Origin: an uncultured Lachnospiraceae bacterium
GTDB lineage: Bacteria > Bacillota > Clostridia > Lachnospirales > Lachnospiraceae
DNA: 8,906 bases
Direction of reading: 5' to 3'
Assembly: GCA_958405355.1 (NCBI GenBank)
Contig: CATYEA010000073.1
Location: forward strand, 1 to 8,906
The first letter of the stretch is position 1, and each line of letters opens with the position of its first letter. Positions 1-5,443 of this stretch are shown piece after piece. A program made the translations under genes and the position numbers. Under the pieces are notes generated by a model. That model did not search any database and was not told the origin of the DNA. It saw only the letters and a program-made list of their open reading frames with translations.

Positions 1-1041
1 AAATAAGAGTTTTTTTCCTTCGATCAATTCCTGAACCGGAATCTGTTTCATTTTGGCAACCTGATTACGAATATCCTGGTTTGCAGGCATAAATGAACGC
101 GGCCAGGTTGGAGTATATTTTACAAATGGGCGTGCAAAGGTTTTTCCGCTTTCCTTGGAGTAACCAATGGCATGAGGAATTCCGGAATCAGGAACGCCGG
201 CAACGTAATCAACATCCGGCAGTGTTCCGGCTTTCATTTCATCACGAGCCATAATCTCACCATTGCGGTAACGCATGACTTCAACGTTAACACCTTCATA
301 GTTGGAATTTGGATATCCATAATAGCTCCAAAGGAAAGCACAGATTTTCATATCCTTTCCGGCTGGGGCCAGGGTTTCAAAATGATCGGAATCCATAAAT
401 ACGATTTCCTGCGGTCCAAGTTCATATACATTTTCATATCCAAGCTTTGTATAAGCGAAGGATTCAAAGGAGACGCAGTGGCCGTTATCATTTTTACCGA
501 TTAAAACCGGCAGACGTCCAAGCTTATCTCTCGCAGCAATAATACCGTTCGGTGTCAGGATTAAAATTGTTGCAGAACCGTCGATCAAATCCTGTGCATG
601 GCGGATACCGGAGACCAGATCTTCTTTCTGATTGATCAGAGCCGCAATCAGTTCAGTGCTGTTGACCTTTCCGGAACTCATGGCCATAAACTGATGGCCG
701 TGGTCAGAAAAATACTGTTTGATAAGATCATCGGCATTATTGATAATACCGACCATTGTGATCGCATACAATCCCAGATGGGAGCGTACTAAAAGGGGCT
801 GAGGGTCGGAATCGCTGATACATCCGATGCCGGAGCAGCCGTGAAAATCGTATAAATCTTTTTCAAATTTTGTTCGAAAAGGTGTATTTTCAATGTTATG
901 AATCTGGCGCTGGAAGCCCTGTTCTGTGTCGTAAATGATCATACCGCCTCTTCGGGTTCCAAGATGTGAGTGATAGTCAACTCCAAAAAAGACATCAAGC
1001 ACACAGTCCTGCTTTGAAGTGACGCCAAAAAAACCGCCCAT
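1..1041 (-). CDS. PurF-like amidophosphoribosyltransferase homologue, glutaminase site degenerate (partial, C-terminus off window)
   Basis: The reverse strand is open from an ATG at 1041 to the left edge (347 codons, no stop seen). The start is set by AAAGGAGG at 1057-1050, 8 nt upstream. The fold order is that of PurF: an N-terminal class II glutamine amidotransferase (Ntn) domain (about 1-220), then a phosphoribosyltransferase domain with the PRPP-contacting VPDSGIP at 283-289 and a PurF-like RSFMPANQ stretch. It stops at EGKKLLF, just before the expected VDDSIVRGT loop. Cys234 sits where PurF enzymes carry an Fe-S ligand. PurF makes phosphoribosylamine from PRPP and glutamine in the first step of purine synthesis. 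Here residue 2, the catalytic Cys of PurF, is Gly (MGGFFG). The RYST motif is absent, HNG reads MVG (96-98), and SDTE reads NSTE (127-130). It may therefore be an ammonia-dependent enzyme, a paralogue with another job, or a regulator. Family assignment is firm; activity is uncertain. Confidence 0.88.
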   Translation of the reverse strand, partial: MGGFFGVTSKQDCVLDVFFGVDYHSHLGTRRGGMIIYDTEQGFQRQIHNIENTPFRTKFEKDLYDFHGCSGIGCISDSDPQPLLVRSHLGLYAITMVGIINNADDLIKQYFSDHGHQFMAMSSGKVNSTELIAALINQKEDLVSGIRHAQDLIDGSATILILTPNGIIAARDKLGRLPVLIGKNDNGHCVSFESFAYTKLGYENVYELGPQEIVFMDSDHFETLAPAGKDMKICAFLWSYYGYPNSNYEGVNVEVMRYRNGEIMARDEMKAGTLPDVDYVAGVPDSGIPHAIGYSKESGKTFARPFVKYTPTWPRSFMPANQDIRNQVAKMKQIPVQELIEGKKLLF

Positions 1042-1076
1042 GTTTGGTTCCTCCTTTAAAATTCATGTCGTCTTTT

Positions 1077-1105
1077 ATTGTATATGAAAATCACATTTTA
1101 TACAA
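1077..1105 (-). promoter_or_regulatory. Sigma-A promoter of the PurF-like gene
   Basis: Read on the minus strand, TTGTAT (1105-1100) and TACAAT (1082-1077) are separated by exactly 17 bp. The predicted transcript starts near 1070, giving a leader of about 30 nt that contains little beyond the ribosome site. There is no room for a riboswitch leader. The promoter is covered by an inverted repeat, listed separately. Confidence 0.6.
1078..1105. repeat. Interrupted inverted repeat TTGTATA-N14-TATACAA (possible operator)
   Basis: Two perfect 7-bp arms, at 1078-1084 and 1099-1105, flank a 14-bp spacer. The repeat lies on the -10 and -35 boxes of the leftward promoter, so part of the symmetry could arise simply because the promoter boxes resemble each other. 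A bound regulator here would block the PurF-like gene. It matches no operator I recognise. Confidence 0.4.
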
Positions 1106-1194
1106 TTATGAAAGATGGAAAATCTTCGCGTGTATTAAAGGAAAATTTTGTCTAAAAATACAGATGGCGCTGAATAATCCCTTTGGGATATGGG

Positions 1195-1223
1195 GTGACT
1201 TTTAATTTCTTTTGTGCTATAAT
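1195..1223 (+). promoter_or_regulatory. Extended -10 sigma-A promoter for the cda operon
   Basis: A perfect TATAAT at 1218-1223 is preceded by the extended -10 dinucleotide TG at 1215-1216. GTGACT at 1195-1200 matches four of six -35 positions, with a 17-bp spacer. Transcription would start near 1230, leaving a leader of about 65 nt before the first gene. I see no riboswitch fold in it. A small perfect hairpin, ATCCC-TTT-GGGAT (1177-1189), sits just upstream of the -35 box. Confidence 0.75.
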
Positions 1224-1295
1224 GTTTTAATAATGCCGTTCTATGCTTAATAAAATGCGAGCTTCGGTAAAAACAGACAGATGTGAGGTGTTCCT

Positions 1296-1715
1296 ATGCT
1301 CAATGAAGATAAAATAAAAATTATGAGCCGCTGTGCTATGTACGAAAAGGGGCAGGGCAAAGAGGATTTAAAGATTAACCGGTACTATCAAGGAGATTAT
1401 GTCCGGTTGAATACATTGAAAAGCCTGATCGGTGTGACCATTGGTTTTATCTTGTGTTTCGGCCTTTATCTGGTGCTTCGGGCAGAATATTATATGGAAA
1501 ATATTGTCGGAATGGATTTATGGGCTTTTGCTAAAAGCGTGCTGAAATATTATGTAATTGTTTTGATCATATTTGCCGTGATCAGTATTCTGTTTTATGG
1601 CTGGAAATATGCAGATACCCAGAAAAGGGTACGTTGGTATTATAAGGATTTGAAGAGCCTGGATGAGATGAATTCAGAGCAGGATAAAAAGAATGCGACG
1701 GAGGGCAGTAGATAA
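1296..1715 (+). CDS. Small two-helix membrane protein, first gene of the cda operon (function unknown)
   Basis: This 139-residue protein belongs to no family I can name. The start at 1296 has GAGGTG at 1285-1290, 5 nt upstream. It has a charged N-terminal part (about 1-40), a first membrane helix at about 43-62, a short loop with EYYMEN, a second helix at about 84-103, and a basic, probably helical C-terminal tail (KYADTQKRVRWYYKDLKSL) ending in polar residues. Both ends are rich in Lys and Arg, so both probably face the cytoplasm as a hairpin. There is no signal peptide or catalytic motif. Its stop overlaps the next start in TAATG, which indicates translational coupling and perhaps equal amounts of the two products. 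Position at the head of a cdaA-cdaR operon suggests a membrane-associated role near c-di-AMP synthesis; that is inference from context only. Confidence 0.85.
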   Translation: MLNEDKIKIMSRCAMYEKGQGKEDLKINRYYQGDYVRLNTLKSLIGVTIGFILCFGLYLVLRAEYYMENIVGMDLWAFAKSVLKYYVIVLIIFAVISILFYGWKYADTQKRVRWYYKDLKSLDEMNSEQDKKNATEGSR

Positions 1716-2845
1716 TGACAAGTTTGTTGGTTTTAAAAGAAAAAGTAGTAGGATTTTATAAAAATTTTGAATATCCGATTCAAATAATTGGAAAGTTTAT
1801 TTTGGCTATGCTGGCTTTTAATTATGTCAGTAAAGAACTGGGGTATTTTGAGGCATTGACAGGAACGGTTCCGATGCTGTTTTTATCGGTCATCTGTGCG
1901 GTAGTTCCGGTATCCATCTTTGTATTGATCTTTGCGCTGGTTGTTCTGCTGCATTTATTTAAATTATCGATGGTGCTTGCGGCGGTGGCGCTGGTCGTCT
2001 TTTTGCTTTTCTATTTTATTTATTTAAAATTTGCTCCGGACCAGGGAATTCTGATCGTACTTTATCCGGTGTTGGCCCAGTTTAATCTTCATTACATGAT
2101 TCCGCTTGTCGGGGCGATGGCCTTTAATCCTTTCGCTGCGATTCCGATTGCTTTCGGTGTCATTTTCATGAAGGTTATCGGTTATCTTCAGGAAGCAGCC
2201 AGCCTTGGTGACCCGGGAACAGATGTTAAAGAAATTATGACAAGTTATCAGTATATTTTTGATAAACTGTTGGCCGATAAAGAAATGGTTGCATATATTA
2301 TTATGTTCACCCTGGTGATCCTGATCGTTTATGGAATTTCACGTCTGCCGGTGGACTATTCCTGGTATATTGCTATTGGTGTGGGTACATTGGTCAATGT
2401 GATCGGTCTGGCCATGCAGTCCTCCGGGGTAGAGGGCATGAGTGTAGCCATGGTCGTCGTTGGTTCTGTTATCGGCGGGGTGTTGGCGGCCTTGGTTCAA
2501 TTTATGGGCTGTACGCTTGATTATGCAAGAAAGGAATCGCTGCAGTTCGAGGATGATGACTATTATTACTATGTAAAAGCAGTTCCAAAGATTCAGATCA
2601 CTCAGGCAGAGCGTACTGTGAAGACTTATAACAAGAAACCGAAGAAAGCTAAAAAGGCTAAAAAAGGTTCAAAGGCTGAGGAAGAAGCAGAGCTTGACGC
2701 ACCGGTATCCCAGGCGAAAGAGAAACAGGCATCCGCTTACGAAACTCCGGAACCGGCAAATACAGTACCGAAACAGCCTCCGGTCAGCGATTTTGACGAA
2801 TTATCCTTTGATGGCTTCGATTTCGATGAACTGGATCAGAAATAA
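1715..2845 (+). CDS. Polytopic membrane protein with acidic FDEL-repeat tail, upstream of cdaA (function unknown)
   Basis: A 376-residue integral membrane protein that I do not recognise. Seven or eight hydrophobic segments are visible, at about 21-40, 52-79, 85-106, 110-125, 127-155, 190-208, 215-233 and 241-265. The last is followed by YARKES, which by the positive-inside rule puts the tail in the cytoplasm. The soluble tail has an acidic/tyrosine patch, FEDDDYYYY (278-286), a Lys-rich stretch (307-320), a Pro/Glu/Ala-rich disordered linker, and an acidic aromatic end with FDEL twice (360-363 and 370-373). There is no ABC signature, Walker motif or known transporter motif, so a permease label would be unsupported. 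Its start overlaps the previous stop by one base, and cdaA follows after 42 bp. It is most likely a partner of the upstream small membrane protein, and possibly of CdaA. Confidence 0.85.
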   Translation: MTSLLVLKEKVVGFYKNFEYPIQIIGKFILAMLAFNYVSKELGYFEALTGTVPMLFLSVICAVVPVSIFVLIFALVVLLHLFKLSMVLAAVALVVFLLFYFIYLKFAPDQGILIVLYPVLAQFNLHYMIPLVGAMAFNPFAAIPIAFGVIFMKVIGYLQEAASLGDPGTDVKEIMTSYQYIFDKLLADKEMVAYIIMFTLVILIVYGISRLPVDYSWYIAIGVGTLVNVIGLAMQSSGVEGMSVAMVVVGSVIGGVLAALVQFMGCTLDYARKESLQFEDDDYYYYVKAVPKIQITQAERTVKTYNKKPKKAKKAKKGSKAEEEAELDAPVSQAKEKQASAYETPEPANTVPKQPPVSDFDELSFDGFDFDELDQK

Positions 2846-2874
2846 CAAGCAGTTTTGATTTTAAAATAATGAAA

Positions 2875-2881
2875 AAGGAGG
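2875..2881 (+). promoter_or_regulatory. Strong ribosome-binding site of cdaA
   Basis: AAGGAGG, continuing as TG, is a near-complete match to the 16S anti-Shine-Dalgarno sequence and lies 6 nt before the cdaA ATG. It fixes that start and predicts efficient independent translation, in contrast to the coupled genes on either side. Confidence 0.8.
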
Positions 2882-2887
2882 TGCGGC

Positions 2888-3769
2888 ATGGCAGCGATAA
2901 CGAGTTGGATCAGTCGCATGGTATCGTTTATACCGGCGATACGATTGACAAATGTGCTGGAGATATTGATCATCAGCGTGTTGATTTACTATATTTTGAT
3001 TTGGATTCGTGATACAAGAGCATGGACACTGCTCAAAGGAATTCTGGTAATCGTTGCTTTTATGCTGTTTGCCTATGTTTTTCAGATGGATACCATTTTA
3101 TGGTTGTTCCAGAATTTGATCAGTGTGGCGATCATTTCCATATTTGTATTGTTCCAGCCGGAGCTTCGGCGGGCGTTGGAACAGCTTGGACGAAAAAATA
3201 TTCTGTCCTCCTTTATCAATTTCGGCGGTAATGCCGCAGAAAATGAGCAGGGGGCAAAGACGATTGAAAAGACGAAGGCGGAAATTATCAAAGCCTGTCT
3301 TGAAATGTCCAAAGCCCGTACAGGAGCTTTGATTGTTATTGAGCAGGATGTTCAGCTCAGTGAATATGAGCGTACAGGTATTTTTCTGGATTCGCTTGTG
3401 AGCAGTCAGTTGTTAATTAATATATTTGAACACAATACGCCGCTGCATGACGGCGCTGTGTTTGTGCGTAATAATCGTATTGTGGCGGCCACATGTTATC
3501 TGCCGCTGTCGGATAACATGCTTCTCAGCAAGGAACTGGGGACCCGTCACCGTGCTGGAGTGGGAATCAGCGAGGTGTCTGACAGTATCACACTGATCGT
3601 GTCAGAAGAGACAGGAATGATTTCTGTTGCTCATGACGGAATGCTTTTCCGTGGATTGAGCCAGGATGAGCTTCGTGAGCAGCTCAGCACTCTGATGAAG
3701 AATCAGGATGCGCCGAAACGCAGCCGATGGAGGAGAATCATCAAAAATGAGAAAAAAGCTAACGAATAA
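2888..3769 (+). CDS. cdaA: Membrane diadenylate cyclase CdaA (c-di-AMP synthase)
   Basis: CdaA joins two ATP into cyclic di-AMP at the membrane. This messenger controls potassium and osmolyte uptake and wall homeostasis in Firmicutes. The protein has 293 residues, slightly longer than the roughly 273 of Bacillus and Listeria CdaA because of a basic C-terminal extension (KRSRWRRIIKNEKK). It has three membrane helices (about 22-40, 49-67, 70-89), then the linker FQPELRRALEQLGR and the DisA_N-type cyclase domain (about 125-265). Catalytic and ATP-binding motifs are intact: DGA at 188-190, RHR at 220-222, and the VSEETG stretch (238-243). There is no DNA-binding domain, which separates it from DisA. 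The 3' end overlaps cdaR by 23 bp. It lies in an operon behind two unknown membrane proteins. Confidence 0.97.
   Translation: MAAITSWISRMVSFIPAIRLTNVLEILIISVLIYYILIWIRDTRAWTLLKGILVIVAFMLFAYVFQMDTILWLFQNLISVAIISIFVLFQPELRRALEQLGRKNILSSFINFGGNAAENEQGAKTIEKTKAEIIKACLEMSKARTGALIVIEQDVQLSEYERTGIFLDSLVSSQLLINIFEHNTPLHDGAVFVRNNRIVAATCYLPLSDNMLLSKELGTRHRAGVGISEVSDSITLIVSEETGMISVAHDGMLFRGLSQDELREQLSTLMKNQDAPKRSRWRRIIKNEKKANE
3729..3735 (+). promoter_or_regulatory. Ribosome-binding site deciding the cdaR start
   Basis: GGAGGAG lies inside the end of cdaA, 11 nt before the ATG at 3747. An in-frame ATG at 3708 is open too, but it would add a polar, non-conserved peptide before the basic N-terminus and membrane helix. 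The 3747 start gives the normal CdaR architecture. Confidence 0.7.
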
Positions 3770-4976
3770 TCTGGGCATGAAAATAATATCTTTGATGTTG
3801 GCGATTGTCTTCTGGCTTGTTGTTATTACGATGGAGGACCCGGAGCAGACGAAACCTCTGGAGATTCCGGTAACGAAAATCAATGAGGAATTAATTCGTG
3901 AAAATGATAAAACTTACGAAGTCATTGAGGGCAATACGGTCACGATCACTGTCCGCGCCCGTCAGTCTATTTTAAAGGATTTGACGGCAAAGGATTTTGA
4001 GGCGGTGGCTGATTTTGCCAATTTATCATTTACCGGCGCTGTGCCTATTGAGATCACGGTGCTTCGTAATGCGAATCAGGTGACTATTGAAAAGGGCGCT
4101 AATACGATGATGCGGGTCAGCATTGAAGATCTGTCCAGTGTGGATAAGATGGTGGCGACGAAAGCTGAAGGAACGGTGATCACCGGTAAGGCTTTGGGAA
4201 GTATCAGTGTAGAACCGAATATCATTCGTATCGAAGGTGCAAAGACGACGATCGACCGGATTTCCAGCGTTTATGCGGTGGTTAATGTGTCGGGGATCTC
4301 GGATGACTGTTCTTTTGTGGTAGAACCGGTGCTTTATGATTCCAATGGGAATAAGATTGATAGTACGGAAATCACCTTCAGCGAGGATAGTTTGAAAGTT
4401 AATGTTACTCTGCTGGATACAAAGACGGTTCCTGTGAAATGGAATATCGATGTGAGTCCGGCCGATGGGTATGGTATAGAATCTTCGGATTATTCTCCGT
4501 CAGAGGTGGAGATTGCGGGAAGCCAGGAATTTCTGGATTCCATCGATGCAATCACTTTAGAGGATTATGTGGCGGATGGTATTTCTGAAAATGTGGAGGC
4601 CGAAGTGGACTTGGAAGGCCTTGTGAAAGAAATGGGAGGCACCCTTGTTCATCCGGAGACGGATAAGACAGCGAAACTGGCCGTTAAAGTGTCAGAGTAC
4701 AGCCGTTTGGGAGCAAGTGTTAATTTTGATTCCGTAGAGCTGATTGGAAAATCGGATGCATATACGTATTCCATTATCGGGGATGCGTCAATCACATATA
4801 CATTGTATGGTATGGATGCAGCCTTTGAGACGCTGGATCGTTCAAAAATAAAATTCAGTCTGGATGTGACAGGACTTGAACCGGGAACGCATACGGTGAA
4901 TCTGCAGATGGCTACAAGTCAGAAGGTTTCACTGGCCTCTGAAGTTTCGGTAAAAATTAAAATTGATTCCATGTAA
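3747..4976 (+). CDS. cdaR: CdaR, YbbR-domain regulator of CdaA
   Basis: CdaR binds CdaA in the membrane and adjusts c-di-AMP production, inhibiting or activating depending on the species. This 409-residue protein starts MRKKLTNNLG, followed by one membrane helix at about 12-28 (LMLAIVFWLVV). The rest is extracellular and built of four YbbR repeats, at about 35-125, 130-220, 225-316 and 325-407. The second shows the typical pattern, with IRIEGAKTTIDRISSVYAVV (160-179) followed by NVSG; the third has a matching VEIAGSQEFLDSID (254-267). There is no lipobox and no enzymatic motif. Length and repeat number fit the family. Overlap with cdaA argues for co-translation and complex assembly. In Bacilli the next gene is usually glmM; here the operon appears to end and an HPr gene follows. 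Confidence 0.95.
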   Translation: MRKKLTNNLGMKIISLMLAIVFWLVVITMEDPEQTKPLEIPVTKINEELIRENDKTYEVIEGNTVTITVRARQSILKDLTAKDFEAVADFANLSFTGAVPIEITVLRNANQVTIEKGANTMMRVSIEDLSSVDKMVATKAEGTVITGKALGSISVEPNIIRIEGAKTTIDRISSVYAVVNVSGISDDCSFVVEPVLYDSNGNKIDSTEITFSEDSLKVNVTLLDTKTVPVKWNIDVSPADGYGIESSDYSPSEVEIAGSQEFLDSIDAITLEDYVADGISENVEAEVDLEGLVKEMGGTLVHPETDKTAKLAVKVSEYSRLGASVNFDSVELIGKSDAYTYSIIGDASITYTLYGMDAAFETLDRSKIKFSLDVTGLEPGTHTVNLQMATSQKVSLASEVSVKIKIDSM

Positions 4977-4983
4977 AAAATGG

Positions 4984-5012
4984 TTGCCATCCTGAATAAA
5001 AAGTGGTAACAT
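4984..5012 (+). promoter_or_regulatory. Likely extended -10 promoter of the HPr gene
   Basis: TTGCCA (4984-4989) matches five of six -35 bases, with a 17-bp spacer to TAACAT (5007-5012), which matches four of six. TG at 5004-5005 supplies the extended -10 element. The leader would be about 50 nt. The same bases can also form a weak GTTGCCA/TGGTAAC hairpin with a 14-nt loop (4983-5010) followed by ATTTTATAT. That could slow or end transcription of the cda operon, but it is too weak for a confident terminator. Confidence 0.5.
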
Positions 5013-5055
5013 TTTATATGTTCCGATTTTTGAACGAAAGACTGGGCAATAAAAC

Positions 5056-5062
5056 GGGGAGA
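5056..5062 (+). promoter_or_regulatory. Ribosome-binding site deciding the HPr start
   Basis: GGGGAGA sits 9 nt before the ATG at 5072. A longer in-frame start exists at 5003, but it would add 23 residues not seen in HPr proteins and lies inside the predicted promoter. The 5072 start places the phosphorylated His exactly at residue 15. Confidence 0.75.
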
Positions 5063-5071
5063 GATAACATT

Positions 5072-5335
5072 ATGGTAAGCGATAGAATTAAAATCACAAA
5101 TCCTTCAGGGCTACACCTACGACCAGCCGGAATTTTTTGCAAAGAAGCGATGAGATTTAGATCACAAATTACATTTGGCGCTAAAGGAAGCACAGCCAAT
5201 GCGAAAAGTGTGCTGAGCGTCCTGGGAGCTTGTGTCAAATGTGGAGATATCATCGAACTATGCTGCAACGGCGAGGATGAGGAATTGGCTTTGGAAGCTA
5301 TGCGAAAAGTCATCGAAACCGGCCTGGGCGAGTAG
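5072..5335 (+). CDS. HPr-family phosphocarrier protein, cysteine-rich
   Basis: An 87-residue HPr fold protein. HPr carries phosphate from Enzyme I to sugar-specific EII proteins of the PTS; in Firmicutes HPr kinase also phosphorylates Ser46 for catabolite control. The active-site loop GLHLRPAG puts His15 and Arg17 in their usual places, and NAKSVLSVLG puts Ser46 in place. Length matches the family. Unusually there are five cysteines (23, 54, 57, 64, 65), including a CVKC pair right after the Ser46 helix and a CC pair in the next strand. The gene stands alone with its own probable promoter and terminator and has no Enzyme I gene beside it. It could be the general ptsH or a regulatory paralogue (Crh/NPr-like). 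Unlike Crh, which lacks His15, it keeps both phosphorylation residues. Family certain, exact role uncertain. Confidence 0.9.
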   Translation: MVSDRIKITNPSGLHLRPAGIFCKEAMRFRSQITFGAKGSTANAKSVLSVLGACVKCGDIIELCCNGEDEELALEAMRKVIETGLGE

Positions 5336-5362
5336 TTTGATCATATATATCTAAGTGCGTTT

Positions 5363-5395
5363 AAAGAGTATTGCTTCTGCGATACTCTTTTTTTT
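5363..5395 (+). terminator. Intrinsic terminator after the HPr gene
   Basis: A 12-bp stem (AAAGAGTATTGC at 5363-5374 with GCGATACTCTTT at 5379-5390, one G-U pair) closes a TTCT loop and runs into eight consecutive Ts (5388-5395). It cleanly separates the HPr unit from leuA. Confidence 0.92.
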
Positions 5396-5422
5396 GAAAA
5401 TGGTGTGCCCTGTATCTATTAT
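5394..5422 (+). promoter_or_regulatory. leuA promoter, starting inside the terminator T-run
   Basis: TTGAAA (5394-5399) and TATTAT (5417-5422) are each one or two bases from consensus, with a 17-bp spacer. The -35 box uses the last two bases of the preceding terminator. The predicted transcript begins near 5429, directly at the ribosome site, so there is essentially no leader. Confidence 0.75.
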
Positions 5423-5430
5423 TTATATTT

Positions 5431-5436
5431 AGGAGG
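5431..5436 (+). promoter_or_regulatory. Ribosome-binding site deciding the leuA start
   Basis: AGGAGG lies 7 nt before the ATG at 5444. An in-frame ATG at 5405 lies upstream of the -10 box and would add 13 non-conserved residues, so it is rejected. Confidence 0.85.
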
Positions 5437-5443
5437 AAGAAAA

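Noticed and set aside
172..792. Two plus-strand open frames, 172-504 and 598-792, as possible genes
   Set aside because: Both lie opposite the PurF-like gene, have no ribosome site, and encode no recognisable protein. The minus-strand frame gives a clear family match over the whole stretch.
1230..1295. A c-di-AMP (ydaO-type) riboswitch in the leader of the cda operon
   Set aside because: The leader is only about 65 nt, too short for that riboswitch class, and I see no matching conserved segments or terminator.
1715..2845. Calling the 376-residue membrane protein an ABC transporter permease
   Set aside because: It has many membrane helices but no permease EAA loop or other ABC motif, and no ATPase gene nearby.
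3022..3883. Short open frames on both strands inside cdaA and across the cdaA/cdaR junction
   Set aside because: They are out of frame with, or antisense to, well-supported CdaA and CdaR and have no initiation signals or family likeness.
5336..5443. A T-box or leucine attenuator leader upstream of leuA
   Set aside because: The only hairpin-plus-T-run lies upstream of the leuA promoter, and no T-box sequence or leucine-rich leader peptide is visible.
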